Shown here piece after piece: positions 33,759-42,719 of a DNA stretch of 64,000 nucleotides (position 1 is the stretch's first letter; every line of letters starts with the position of its first letter). Location: positions 1-64,000 of the forward strand of contig CBDCGI010000019.1 in the NCBI GenBank assembly GCA_965216725.1, written 5' to 3'. Under the pieces are notes generated by a model that made no database searches, was not told the origin of the DNA, and was given only the letters and a program-made list of their open reading frames with translations. Source of the DNA: JACZUI01 sp965216725. Lineage in GTDB: Bacteria > Actinomycetota > Acidimicrobiia > Spongiisociales > ZC4RG35. A program made the translations under genes and the position numbers.

Positions 33759-35033
33759 GGAGTCGATGAGGTCGAACCCGGTGTATGGGACTGCAGGGCT
33801 CGTCGGGGATCCGAACGGAACCGTCCAACTGCTGGTGGTTCTCCAGGATGGCGAGGATGGTTCGACCCACCGCCACAGGCCGTCCCGTTGAGGGTGTGAA
33901 TCACTCGCGGTTTCCGCCATCGTCGGTTCGGGTTCGGACCTTGAGCCGGCGGGCCTGGTAGTCGGTCGTGTTCGAGCAGGAGGTGATCTCGCGGTACGTT
34001 CTGTTCTCCGGGGATACCAGGCCTCGATGTCGTACTTCTTGGCGGCGGATGCACCGAGATCACCGGCCGCCACATTCACCACCCGGTACGGGACGTCCAA
34101 GCCCTGGACCGACTGTCCTCTTCGATTCCGCAAGCAGCCGGTCGTGCTCCTCCCGTGACCGACTCCTCAGGGTCACATGAACACGAACATCTCGACCTTG
34201 TCGAACTGGTGAACCCGGAAGATACCGGCCGTGTCCTTGCCGTAGGTGCCCGCCTCCCGGCGGAAACAGGTCGAGAATCCGGCGTACCGCAATGGGCAGA
34301 TCCTCAGAATCCAGGATCTCATCGGAGTGATACGCGGCGAGCGGAACCTCAGACGTTCCGACGAGGAACAGATCGTCCTCCGGTACCGAGTACACCTGCT
34401 CCCGAGTCGCTCTGGGAAGAAGCCGGTGCCTTCACCAGCGCTTCCTCCCGGACGAGCACCGGCGGGACCATCGGGGTGAAGCCGCGTGAGCGACCAGCTT
34501 GATCCATGGCGTACCGGACGAGGCCGAACTCCAGGAGAACCGCCTTTGCCCTTCAGATAGCCAAACCGGCTCCCTGAGACTTTGGCGCCTCGAGCCGTGT
34601 CGATGATGTCCAGCGACTCACCGAGGACGGCATGGCTCACCCCCTCGGTGGCAGCGTCACCAACCCGCTTTATCTCGACGTTGTCTTCATCGGAGAAGCC
34701 CTCGGCGGCGTCTTCGGCGACGAGGTTGGGGACCTCCAACATGGCAAGCGTCAGTTCCTCTCGGAGGCGATCAGCCTCGCCGGTGGCCGTCTTGACCTGT
34801 GCTGCGAGCTCTCCGACCTCGGCTATTGCAGCTTCCTTGTCGTCGCCCTCGAGCCCGGCGATGGTACGGCCCGCCTGTTTCTGACGCGCACGCAGCTCCT
34901 CCGCCTGTTGCAGCGCCTCCCGGGCCGCACGATCGAGGTCGATCACCGAATCGAGGTCGAGGTTCATACCCCTGCGACGCAGAGAGTGTCGAACCGTCTC
35001 GGGATCATCACGTAGGAGTTTGGGATCGATCAT
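33755..35033 (-). CDS. serS: Seryl-tRNA synthetase (multiple apparent frameshifts)
   Basis: About 426 codons from ATG 35033. The N-terminal coiled-coil arm is intact (MIDPKLLRDDPETVRHSLRRRG...LREELTLAMLEVPNLV). The class II core is in pieces: VYSVPEDDLFLVGTSEVPLAAYHSDEILDSEDLPI (motif 2 lead-in), RYAGFSTCFRREAGTYGKDTAGIFRVHQFDKVEMFVF (motif 2), RVVNVAAGDLGASAAKKYDIEAWYP and LAILENHQQLDGSVRIPDE (motif 3). Breaks occur near 34560, 34480-34300, 34180 and 34090-33800. A cell needs one working serS, so these indels are best read as errors. Lies beside all four tRNA-Ser genes it would charge. Confidence 0.85.
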
Positions 35034-35062
35034 GGACCGGGCGATGGTACCCAGCCGACGAT

Positions 35063-36055
35063 TCAAGCCTCGTTGACCAGGAAGATCACCGATCGTTGGT
35101 TGTCATCGAGGGTGGCGTCGGGGTTGGTGACCAGCAGTGCTGCTGTGGCCTCATACACCAAACCCCCTGCCACTGGCACGGCATCAAACGTGATGCTCGT
35201 CTGACGCCCCGGCTGTAGCGGTGCTACGTCGGCAGTCATCTCCAAAGGCACCTCGCCACCGGTGATGGTCAGGGTGAGCATCTCCTCCTCACTCAAGACA
35301 TTGCCGGCGTTGGTGACAACCACGGTGAACACCATGGTCTCTGTGGCGGGCACAGCTGCCTGGCCATCAGGGCCGATCAGCATCTCTGGGTCCGAGACCA
35401 GCTGGCTGACTCCGAGCCCAGGACGCAGCGCCAGGCCGTTGCCAGTGCTTCGGGCCGCGGTCACGTGAGTGCGGGCGAGGGTGACGAGGCTGCCCTCGGC
35501 TGGAGACATCGTCACCTGGGGCATGGGAGCTACCGGCTGGGGGACGTCCTCCATTCCGAGTTCGTGGAGCAGCGCCACGTAGAGATCGTCGCCGGCTCGC
35601 ATCGCCGCCAGCGCTTCGGCCACCTGGTCCTCCACGAATTCGTTTTCTGGGTCGTCGGCGGCAACCAATATCGCCGACGTGTACTGGGAGACCCCAGCGC
35701 TCCATGCCTCCAGGGTCTGCCGGTAGAGATGATGGGTGGCAATGAGGATGTCAGTTGGCGTCTCGTTCTCTATTCGGTTCAAGCCGACGGCAAGGTTCGA
35801 CCGAAGGCTGTCGGTGACAGTGACAAACTCGACCCGGTCGACTGAGAAAAGCCGTCGAGTGACATCGGTGAAGGCATCTGAGTCGAACGAAATGTCGGTC
35901 AGCTCGTCGTGCATGGCCTCGACGTACTCCAGATCGTCCCGCGTCTCCCGGCTGGCCGAGGCTGCCACAAAGGCGACAGCGACACCTGCAGTCAGTAGGA
36001 GCGGCCAGATGAAGCGCCAGCGTGTGCGCCGTTTCGGTTGGGGGTCGAGCACCAC
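35063..36055 (-). CDS. Membrane-anchored extracytoplasmic protein of unknown function
   Basis: 330 aa. N-terminal anchor FIWPLLLTAGVAVAFVAAS after a basic KRRTRWR. The middle (~40-190) is helical with acidic repeats (FDSDAFTDVTRRLFSVDRVEF; HHLYRQTLEAWSAGVSQYTSAIL). The last ~110 residues (MVFTVVVTNAGNVLSEEEMLTLTITGG...PLQPGRQTSITFDAVPV) form a CARDB-like immunoglobulin domain. Ends 29 bp before serS and may be co-transcribed with it. No enzyme motif. Confidence 0.6.
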   Translation of the reverse strand: MVLDPQPKRRTRWRFIWPLLLTAGVAVAFVAASASRETRDDLEYVEAMHDELTDISFDSDAFTDVTRRLFSVDRVEFVTVTDSLRSNLAVGLNRIENETPTDILIATHHLYRQTLEAWSAGVSQYTSAILVAADDPENEFVEDQVAEALAAMRAGDDLYVALLHELGMEDVPQPVAPMPQVTMSPAEGSLVTLARTHVTAARSTGNGLALRPGLGVSQLVSDPEMLIGPDGQAAVPATETMVFTVVVTNAGNVLSEEEMLTLTITGGEVPLEMTADVAPLQPGRQTSITFDAVPVAGGLVYEATAALLVTNPDATLDDNQRSVIFLVNEA

Positions 36056-36202
36056 GAGAACCGAAAGTCTGCCAGCTGACTGGTCCTAGCTCATCTCGAA
36101 CAGGCTCCTGATGCGCTCTGTGATGCGGTTTAGCTTGGCATGTTCGCCCGGCCCCACCCCGTCCCGTAGGTCAACATCCAAAAGGGAAGTGCCAGAAAAG
36201 GT

Positions 36203-37390
36203 CTAGTCGCGTTGCGTGACCCAGATCCCGAGCGCCTGGGGCTGCAAAGTATCGGTGACCACCCGGGCCCAGTCGTCGGTCAGCTTCTCCACCTCCACCT
36301 CGTCACGGATCCGAGTGGAGAACGAATCGACCACGAGGTCTGCTCGATAACGGGAGCGGTAGAAACGACGATCGACCCATCCCAAGATTCGCCTCCTCAC
36401 CGGCGAGAACAGCGCAACGATCCCCAGCGTGGTACCGGCAACGAACAGCGGTGGCTGCTCACCCAACAGCTGAGTTGGTAGCCAGACCGCACCGACCAAA
36501 TACAGCGAGCCCAGCACCGCCGAGACCAGGACATACCCAATGGTCCGCGACACGAGCCGGTCGATGTCGAACAGGCGGTATCGGACGATTGCGATAGTGA
36601 TGAACGTCGGGATCAGAGCCAGCGAGGTGACAAGTACGACATCTGTGAGGAGAGAACCCCAATTCTCCCAGAAGAGACGTACGGCGATGGTCACCGCGAA
36701 CAGAGTTAGGGAGAACATGACCCACTTGATCTGGGTCCGCACGGTCAGATCCGACCGGCGGTAGCGGACCAAGATGGCGATGATCCCTCCTGCCAGCAAG
36801 CCGATCAAGCTGAGCCCAAACGACAGTTCCAAGACCCCTGAAATCTCTTCTTCGAAAGGTGCTCCGGGAAGAAACCCGATTGGGTTGTCGACTACCCAAT
36901 TCTCATCCAGCCCAGCCGAATTCATCTCCTCCCGGAAGACGATGGTGACGAGAATTGTCGACCAGGCGGTTCCGGCCAGCCAGCCGCCCCAGGACCACCG
37001 ACGGGTCAAGAATCTCCCTGTCGGAAAGAGGAACAACAGCAGGAAGAGCGGGATGAGCAAGGCTACGAACCACCCCAGGTGAGACCACATCATCGCCAGC
37101 AAGTCCACGGTGGTGACAGGATCCGGCTTCCCGTCGATGACGGGTGACAAGGCAGCATCGAATACACCGCCGAGTCCCACGATGTAGAACAACCAGGCGA
37201 TGCGGTTCCCTGGCTGGCGGATGAACACGACCGTTCCAAGAGCCGTGTACAGGATTGGGAACACCAGGAAGACGACCTGCTCCACCGTGCTGCTGAAGTT
37301 GTCCTCGAAATCCGACCACCCGGCGAAGGTGAAGTAGATCGTGGCCACAGCCACCGCACCCGTCCACACCCAGGGCAGGGTTCGTCTCAT
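36203..37390 (-). CDS. Multi-pass membrane protein (sensor-kinase-like input domain), paralogue 2
   Basis: 395 aa from ATG 37390, overlapping the previous stop (ATGA). About nine hydrophobic segments, with the conserved lines GTVVFIRQPGNRIAWLFYIVG, LLFLFPTGRFLTRRWSW, RYRRSDLTVRTQIKWVMF and DIDRLVSRTIGYVLV, then a cytoplasmic tail GWVDRRFYRSRYRADLVV ending in QPQALGIWV. This is the membrane input portion often seen in front of histidine kinases or HATPase modules in actinobacteria, but the ORF stops before any kinase domain. ~55% similar by eye to its upstream neighbour. Confidence 0.6.
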   Translation of the reverse strand: MRRTLPWVWTGAVAVATIYFTFAGWSDFEDNFSSTVEQVVFLVFPILYTALGTVVFIRQPGNRIAWLFYIVGLGGVFDAALSPVIDGKPDPVTTVDLLAMMWSHLGWFVALLIPLFLLLFLFPTGRFLTRRWSWGGWLAGTAWSTILVTIVFREEMNSAGLDENWVVDNPIGFLPGAPFEEEISGVLELSFGLSLIGLLAGGIIAILVRYRRSDLTVRTQIKWVMFSLTLFAVTIAVRLFWENWGSLLTDVVLVTSLALIPTFITIAIVRYRLFDIDRLVSRTIGYVLVSAVLGSLYLVGAVWLPTQLLGEQPPLFVAGTTLGIVALFSPVRRRILGWVDRRFYRSRYRADLVVDSFSTRIRDEVEVEKLTDDWARVVTDTLQPQALGIWVTQRD

Positions 37391-38544
37391 TCGGTCCCGC
37401 CCTGCAGCCAAACCCCGATAGCCGATGGTTGCAACGTCTCTGTGACGGCTGACTCCCATTGGGCAGCAAGGCTGTCCACAGCCACCTCGTCGCGGACCAG
37501 ATCGGTGAATGAAGCCAACACCTGCTCTGCTCGATATCGCGATCGGTAGAAGCGGCGATCGACCCAGCCCATGACCCTCTTTCGCAGAGGGCTGAACAGG
37601 GCTACCACTGCCAAGGTTGATCCGGCGACAAACAGAGGCGGCTGCTCGTCAAAGAACTGAGTTGGCAGCCAAACGGCCCCCACCATGTAGACCGCACCGA
37701 GGACTACCAATACGAGGACATAGCCGATCGCTCGGGACAGGAGCCGGTCGACGTCGTAGAGCCGGTAGCGGGTTATGGCAATGGTGATGGTGACCGGAAT
37801 CAAGCCGAATCCGATGGCCACTATTGCCCCTCCAAGGCCTCCTTCAGAGCCGACACCGACCACAAGCAGCACAAAACTGATTGCGAACCCGATCGAGCCC
37901 AGAAGCACCCACCGAATCTGGGCACGCACCTCTGCCTCTGAGCGACGATATCTGGCGACCATGGCCCACACCGAGCCAGGGACCATGAGATACACCACCA
38001 TCACCCAGACTCCAAACACCGCATCGAGAACACCTGAGGGGACGAACCCGATCGGATTGGAGATCGTCCACTCTGTGAAGGCCGGCCCTATCTCTTCCGT
38101 GACAACGCTCAAGAGCAGCGTCGTCGGAATGAATAAGGCACCAAGCCACCCGGGCCATGACCACCATTTGGTGAGGAAACGCCCGGTGGGTAGCAGGAAT
38201 GGGATGAGTAGGAGCGGATAAATGAGGTAATTGAGCCCCAACGAGATGTCGACAATCAGCGCCAAATAGTCGACAAACCTCGGGTCGTCTGGTGGAACAT
38301 CGCCGGTGTACGGCTGGATCATCACCGAAACCAACAAAGCCAACCCTGCGGAAATGAGCAACCAGCCGATGAGATTGCCTGGTACACGGGTCAAAATCAC
38401 GGTGCCCAAAAAGACAAAGAGCAGGATCGACGCAATAGACGGCACGGCGTTCACCAGGTCGAATGCGGCCCCTCCATCCCCTAGGTCTCTGATGATCACG
38501 CCTAGAAGGACGACGGCCGCCAGACCGGTCGACACCCACGGCAC
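37387..38544 (-). CDS. Multi-pass membrane protein (sensor-kinase-like input domain), paralogue 1
   Basis: 385 aa, GTG 38544. Same architecture as the following gene: GTVILTRVPGNLIGWLLISAG, LIPFLLPTGRFLTKWWSWPGW, RYRRSEAEVRAQIRWVLLG, YDVDRLLSRAIGYVLVLVVLGAVYMVGAVWLPTQFF and GWVDRRFYRSRYRAEQVL. Tandem duplication is evident. The catalytic kinase domain is absent from both. Function unknown; upstream DNA contains dispersed-repeat copy B. Confidence 0.6.
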   Translation of the reverse strand: MPWVSTGLAAVVLLGVIIRDLGDGGAAFDLVNAVPSIASILLFVFLGTVILTRVPGNLIGWLLISAGLALLVSVMIQPYTGDVPPDDPRFVDYLALIVDISLGLNYLIYPLLLIPFLLPTGRFLTKWWSWPGWLGALFIPTTLLLSVVTEEIGPAFTEWTISNPIGFVPSGVLDAVFGVWVMVVYLMVPGSVWAMVARYRRSEAEVRAQIRWVLLGSIGFAISFVLLVVGVGSEGGLGGAIVAIGFGLIPVTITIAITRYRLYDVDRLLSRAIGYVLVLVVLGAVYMVGAVWLPTQFFDEQPPLFVAGSTLAVVALFSPLRKRVMGWVDRRFYRSRYRAEQVLASFTDLVRDEVAVDSLAAQWESAVTETLQPSAIGVWLQGGTE

Positions 38545-38640
38545 ATAACGCTTCGTCAGACGGTCCTCGAATCCATGTCTTGCGAGTTTGCCAAAAGAGG
38601 CGTGACGGAAGCGTTACGAGATCCTGGCCATTCTGGGCGT

Positions 38641-38678
38641 CATTTGTCCCATATCTGACGCCCTCCTCCTAAGGAGCG
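38641..38678 (+). repeat. Dispersed 38-bp repeat, copy B
   Basis: CATTTGTCCCATATCTGACG then CCCTCCTCCTAAGGAGCG; intergenic, between the end of the sigma/anti-sigma gene and the start of the first membrane paralogue. See copies at 33071 and 51925. Confidence 0.8.
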
Positions 38679-38718
38679 AAGAAGTGGGTGGGCGAGATCC
38701 GCCAGATCTGCAAGCCTG

Positions 38719-39486
38719 CTACTGGGTCTCTGTCCGTCGGCTGATCAGCTGACGCAGGCGTCGGTCAAGTTCAGGTGGTATCACCGAGTCAGGGTCCCTG
38801 AGCTCGTTGATGTTTCGGTGGGTGTCGACGAGGGCCGCGTACAGGGGCGGGCACGTGGGGCAGACTTGGAGGTGGGTTTCGACGGTCTTAGCGATGGACT
38901 TGTCGAGCGTGCCGTCGATGTAATCGGAGATGTGTTGGCGGGCGTCCCAGCAGCGCATGGGGACTCCTTTCAGAAGATGACTACGTTCTGCGCCTTCAGC
39001 AAGGGCGGTTACCAGGGCCATGCGTCCTCGCCTCAGGCGTTGTTTGGCCGCTGGGAGGCCGATATCTTGAAGCTCGGCTATCTGGCGGACTGTCCAGCCT
39101 TCGACGTCATGTAGGAGCACCGCTGTTCGGTAGATAAAGGGGAGACGGGTGAGTGCGTCTTCGAGTTCGTGGGTGCTCTGGGCCTTGACCGCAAAAGCTT
39201 CTGGGTTGACGGTGTAGTCGTCGTCTTTCCAGCGATCCTCGACGTCCTCGACGATCAGTTCTCTCGCTGATCTCCGTGCGGTGTCAACCGCATGGTTATG
39301 GAGGATTCTTCGCAACCATGCACCGAACTTGGTGGGGTCGCCGCTCCACTGGTCGGCTCTTTCGATGGCCCGGACCAGGGTGTCATGCGTGAGATCTTCG
39401 GCTCGGGTCGGGCTGCGGGTGATGCTGAGGGCGAACCGGTAGAGCTGTGGGTATTCGGCTTCGAGCAGGACTCCGATGTCGGTCAC
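38719..39486 (-). CDS. ECF sigma factor with C-terminal zinc-finger anti-sigma domain (one ORF)
   Basis: 255 aa. Sigma region 2 (EYPQLYRFALSITRSPTRAEDLTHDTLVRAI...FGAWLRRILHNHAVD) and region 4 (LTRLPFIYRTAVLLHDVEGWTVRQIAELQDIGLPAAKQRLRRGR) are followed, in the same frame, by MRCWDARQHISDYIDGTLDK...VETHLQVCPTCPPLY, a ZAS-type HxxxCxxC anti-sigma. The ATG of that second part is preceded by AAAGGAG with 5-nt spacing, and a TGA exists just before it in another frame. So this is either a true fusion or two genes joined by an indel. Coupled to the downstream thioredoxin gene's end (ATGA). Confidence 0.78.
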   Translation of the reverse strand: MTDIGVLLEAEYPQLYRFALSITRSPTRAEDLTHDTLVRAIERADQWSGDPTKFGAWLRRILHNHAVDTARRSARELIVEDVEDRWKDDDYTVNPEAFAVKAQSTHELEDALTRLPFIYRTAVLLHDVEGWTVRQIAELQDIGLPAAKQRLRRGRMALVTALAEGAERSHLLKGVPMRCWDARQHISDYIDGTLDKSIAKTVETHLQVCPTCPPLYAALVDTHRNINELRDPDSVIPPELDRRLRQLISRRTETQ

Positions 39487-39932
39487 GTCCGATGTGTCCT
39501 CATCGCGACGAATCCAAACAGAGCGACCAGCGCTCCGATACCTACAAGGGGCCAGGCCGGCCCTGAGAGGAGTCCTAATGCGACGAGAACTGTTCCCGCT
39601 CCTACTCGAAGGAACTCGTCTCCCTTTCCGAGAGTCGGAACGGCTTCGGCCCCGGCCACGAACTTGAACATGGCCTCCAGTTCGGCGCCTGTGCGCCGGC
39701 CCGTGGCCCGGAAGACTTCTTCGCCGTTGGCGTATCCGATCAGTGTGGGCGTGCCCTTGACTCCGAGGGCTTCCACTGTTTCAGAATGGGTGGTGGCGTC
39801 GAGGATCTTGAAGTCCACGTCTGGATTGAGGTCAGCGATAGCCGCAATCGTGGGTTTCATCGCTCTGCATTCTCCGCACCAGGGTGCCGTCACTTCAACA
39901 ACGGTGGGATTGAGCATGGATTCAATGGTCAT
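39483..39932 (-). CDS. Thioredoxin-like protein with C-terminal membrane anchor
   Basis: 149 aa. Thioredoxin core with active site APWCGECRAMKP and cis-Pro loop GVKGTPTLIGYANGEEV. The last ~45 residues hold two hydrophobic helices (AGTVLVALGLLSGPAWPLVGIGALVALFGFVA). The upstream gene of the pair; its stop overlaps the sigma start by 4 bp, so a redox-responsive sigma/anti-sigma (ZAS) circuit is plausible: the zinc cysteines of the anti-sigma part could be reduced by this protein. Confidence 0.82.
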   Translation of the reverse strand: MTIESMLNPTVVEVTAPWCGECRAMKPTIAAIADLNPDVDFKILDATTHSETVEALGVKGTPTLIGYANGEEVFRATGRRTGAELEAMFKFVAGAEAVPTLGKGDEFLRVGAGTVLVALGLLSGPAWPLVGIGALVALFGFVAMRTHRT

Positions 39933-40009
39933 TTTGGGAGGTCAGGCGTGAAGGGAGACCATTTGGAGAGGAGAAAGACTGTCTCCCCTCACGTCCTCAA
40001 AGTGTTCGG

Positions 40010-40237
40010 TCAGCCCACGCTCGCAGGAGTGGTGGGTCCTGTGTTGGTACGGAAGCTGAACAACGCGTACAACGGGCACCATCCAACCAGTCCGGTAAGT
40101 AGCGGGACAAAGCCGACGACCTTCAAGACTGCGCCCCATCCACCGGTGACAACATCGGCCCAGCCGAGATACAGAAGGACGACTCCGAGGAGGACCCTGC
40201 CGATCCGATCCCAGGACGCTTCGTTGGCGAAACTCAT
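40010..40237 (-). CDS. DUF2892-type small membrane protein
   Basis: 75 aa from ATG 40237, with AAAGGAGC ahead of it. RIGRVLLGVVLLYLGWADV, AVLKVVGFVPLLTGLVGWCPLYALF are the two helices and the GWCPLYxLF signature of YgaP-like DUF2892 proteins, usually fused to or beside rhodanese or thioredoxin genes. It precedes the thioredoxin gene by 77 bp on the same strand. Confidence 0.8.
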   Translation of the reverse strand: MSFANEASWDRIGRVLLGVVLLYLGWADVVTGGWGAVLKVVGFVPLLTGLVGWCPLYALFSFRTNTGPTTPASVG

Positions 40238-40644
40238 TGTGTGCTCCTTTGACTTTCGATTTGCACACCAAACAGACGAATCGACAGCCAAAAGAGATAC
40301 ATCACCCGTTGCCGATTCCTCACAGCCGCAGGAGCGGCCGAGTCTCGGACCGATACTTTGGCCCTTCCCAACATCTCGAGCGTACAGTCACGATGCTCTG
40401 TAGAGCGTTGGTCAACGGAGCCGCAGGCAACCTCCACAAGGTGCGTATGGGCTCGGCACCTCTAGCGAGATGTAGAGGGATTCACCTTTGGTGGGCGAGG
40501 GGGGACTTGAATCGTCGGCCTCGACCCACACACCAACGCTATGACCGCGGGGCAGGAGGGCGAGCAAGCTCCTCACGAAGAGTGACGAGAATGACCTCCC
40601 ACACCACCCTGGAAGTGATGCCGATCTCGGACGGTCTCTAATAC
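40238..40644. other. 407-bp gap containing the partial tRNA-Leu repeat
   Basis: No coding gene recognised between the DUF2892 and GtrA genes. It contains the promoter side of DUF2892 and, at 40489-40511, the 23-bp tRNA-Leu 3'-end copy that marks the left limit of the decayed element. Confidence 0.5.
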
Positions 40645-41226
40645 ATGGGCGATTCCGCCCGGGATCAGGCGTTATGTGCCGACGTGCTCATGGCTTGCCC
40701 AGTGTCAGCCGATACCCTGATTGGAGTGATACCTCAGGTTTCGGGTCGGCTTCGCCTCATTCGAGAGCGCCAAGGGGCAAAGCTGCTCAGGTACGGAGCG
40801 GCGAGTGCCTTCAACGTTGTGTTGGGCCAAGCCTTGCTTTATGGCGCGCAGACGATTCTCGGATGGTCGGCTGTGCCTTCCAACGTGTTTGCTGTATGTG
40901 TTGGCACCATTCCGGCCTATCTGGTTGCTCGGTACTGGGTCTGGCAGAAACGGGGAAGGAATCACGTCTTCAAGGAAGTAGTGCCGTTCTGGATACTGAC
41001 CCTTGCCGGTTTCGCTCTATCCACGTTCGCTGTCTGGTTTGTTGAAGCGACCTGGGCGCCGCATCCGATCGCTATCAACCTGACCAACCTCAGTGCCTAC
41101 GGAGTTGTGTGGGTCGCCAAGTTCTTCGTTCTCGACAGGGTTCTCTTCAGCGATGAGCAGCTAACGGATGAACCCCTTGATGCGCTGATCGACGAGATAC
41201 TCGATCCCCAAGCCAAGACCGACTGA
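40645..41226 (+). CDS. GtrA-like membrane protein
   Basis: 193 aa, ATG 40645. Four helices: LLRYGAASAFNVVLGQALLYG, SNVFAVCVGTIPAYLVARYWVW, FWILTLAGFALSTFAVWFVE, INLTNLSAYGVVWVAKFFVLDRVLF. This matches the GtrA/DPMS family, which flips polyprenyl-linked sugars or supports cell-wall glycosylation. The cytosolic C-terminus is acidic (LTDEPLDALIDEILDP). Intact; lies inside the decayed element boundaries. Confidence 0.82.
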   Translation: MGDSARDQALCADVLMACPVSADTLIGVIPQVSGRLRLIRERQGAKLLRYGAASAFNVVLGQALLYGAQTILGWSAVPSNVFAVCVGTIPAYLVARYWVWQKRGRNHVFKEVVPFWILTLAGFALSTFAVWFVEATWAPHPIAINLTNLSAYGVVWVAKFFVLDRVLFSDEQLTDEPLDALIDEILDPQAKTD

Positions 41227-41239
41227 ACGGACCTGACCC

Positions 41240-41545
41240 GCCGACAGCCGAAAGCAAGCACGCTTCTGGCGACTCGCCGCCGACCTCCAAGCGTGGCGCC
41301 CTTGCGTCGAGTTCCCCGGCGTGGAGGCGGGATCGTTGAGCAGCCTGGTTGAGTCGGGTCACGGTGTCGGCTGCATTGGCCATGACCGCGACCGACTCGC
41401 CGCGATTCGTGCCTGCCGCCAGGCATCAATCAACTCGGTCTCCATTTGAGTCTGGGTCCCACCATGGATTCGGCCGCGCTTGTCGTATTCGACAAGGCCT
41501 CCTCGATCTCCGCTGCGGAGGTGGAGGCTGACGTGGCGTTCCCAG
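41240..41545 (-). pseudogene. MobF (TrwC/TraA-like) relaxase helicase fragment
   Basis: Two frames, joined by a shift near 41400, read NWERHVSLHLRSGDRGGLVEYDKRGRIHGGTQTQ, METELIDAWRQARIA, then GESVAVMANAADTVTRLNQAAQRSRLHAGELDARAPRLEVGGE. The spacing of YDKRGRIHGG, LIDAWxxAR, VMANAxxTVxxLN, AGELD and LEVGGE follows the helicase part of TrwC/TraA relaxases. No N-terminal relaxase domain remains. Degenerate and not expected to function. Confidence 0.55.
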
Positions 41546-41558
41546 TTGCGGCAGTCTG

Positions 41559-42050
41559 CTAGCGAGTTCCCGAAAGGGCCGAAACTGGTGACAGGTGAGC
41601 TGCCCGCCACGCTGGGTACAAGGAAGCAACAAGACCGATTCCAATCCCCAGAAGAGGGGCGACGTAGGCGAATTCCGCTGGTTGGAAGTAGGGCCACTGA
41701 TTGGAGACCGCAACCACCGCACTCACGGTCACCCCCGCGGCCAAGCCCATGAGCGAACCCAGGGCAGCAAGAACGATCCCTTCTGTGACGGACTGCAGTG
41801 CGATCTGCCAGCGCGTAGCTCCCAGGGCCCTGCGCAGGCCGATCTCCCCCACTCCGGCAAAGACACGTATCGTCATCACATTCGCGATGGCCAGTCCTCC
41901 TGCGACGACCAGTGCAGCCCCGAGGACGATCGTGAGCATTCTCAAGTCCGTGTCAAGAGTGGCCTGCAACGCGATGCCTTGCGGTTGGGCGACAGCACTT
42001 AATCCGATGTCGCCGTTGGGGTCGAGCATGCGCGGCGCCACGCTCGACAC
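41559..42050 (-). pseudogene. ABC transporter permease fragment (MacB/FtsX C-terminal domain)
   Basis: Reads DTDLRMLTIVLGAALVVAGGLAIANVMTIRVFAGVGEIGLRRALGATRWQIALQSVTEGIVLAALGSLMGLAAGVTV...SLYPAWRAAHLSPVSALSGTR: the FtsX-type C-terminal half of a MacB-like permease (GEIGLRRALGA; ASLYPAWRAA). The N-terminal half and ATPase partner are missing; the sequence ends at a junction with the opposite-strand integrase fragment at ~42040, so it is a truncated relic. Confidence 0.75.
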
Positions 42051-42426
42051 GGGAACCATCGCCGCCTTGAGGGAGCACCGCCGCCGGCAGAACGAGGAGC
42101 GCTTGATGGCGGGGGAGGCATGGGCCGACCTCGATCTCGTGTTCACGAACGCGATCGGCGATCCGGTCAACCCGGCCACGTTCACCCGGTGGACGAAACA
42201 GCAAGCCACACAGGCAGGGGTGCCGCCGTTGACACCGCACGACGCCGCACGCCACGGCTGGGCGACGCTGGCATTGACCGCTGGTGTACCTCCGAAGGTG
42301 GTGCATGAGCGGCTCGGCCACTCCTCGATCTCGATCACGATGGACCGCTACAGCCACTTGATCGAAGGGATGGACCGTGCTGCAGCGGAGGCTGTCGCCG
42401 CGCTCATCGAACACTCGTCCGGTTGA
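42028..42426 (+). pseudogene. Tyrosine integrase C-terminal fragment
   Basis: LDTGTIAALREHRRRQNEERL, WADLDLVFTNAIGDPVNPATFTRW, LTPHDAARHGWATLALTAGVPPKVVHERLGHSSISITMDRYSHLI contain the catalytic HxxR region (HDAARHGW variant), ERLGHSS and Tyr. The N-terminal two-thirds are missing; the fragment abuts the permease relic. It ends 73 bp before the DUF433 gene and points toward tRNA-Leu, as an integrase beside its att site would. Confidence 0.8.
42406..42426 (+). repeat. 21-bp direct repeat, left copy (end of integrase relic)
   Basis: ATCGAACACTCGTCCGGTTGA, ending in the integrase stop codon; 20 of 21 bases match 43067-43087. Together they bracket the DUF433/DUF5615 genes. Confidence 0.75.
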
Positions 42427-42497
42427 GGGCATGAGCAACGTACTCACTACTTCCCTGGCCTTGATCCGCAACCAGGCATCTAGAATTGGGTGAGATC

Positions 42498-42719
42498 GTG
42501 AACTATCAGGACCGCATTACAACGGAGCCGGGCAAGCGTGGAGGCAAGCCCATCATTCGAGGGCTGCGCATCACTGTCTACGACGTCCTCGACTACCTCG
42601 CGTCCGGGATGAGCGAGGAGGAGATCCTCAGCGACTTCCCCGAGCTCGAGCAGGAGGACATCCGGGCATGTCTGGCGTTCGCTGCTGATCGCGAACGCAA
42701 GCTTGTCTCCGGCGCGTGA
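42498..42719 (+). CDS. DUF433 antitoxin-like protein
   Basis: 73 aa from GTG 42498 (a slightly earlier in-frame start exists). RITTEPGKRGGKPIIRGLRITVYDVLDYLASGMSEEEILSDFPELEQEDIRACLAFAADRE is the full DUF433 (VapB45-type) fold. Its stop overlaps the DUF5615 start (GTGA), as usual for type II toxin-antitoxin pairs. Expected to bind and neutralise the neighbour and repress the operon. Confidence 0.85.
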   Translation: MNYQDRITTEPGKRGGKPIIRGLRITVYDVLDYLASGMSEEEILSDFPELEQEDIRACLAFAADRERKLVSGA

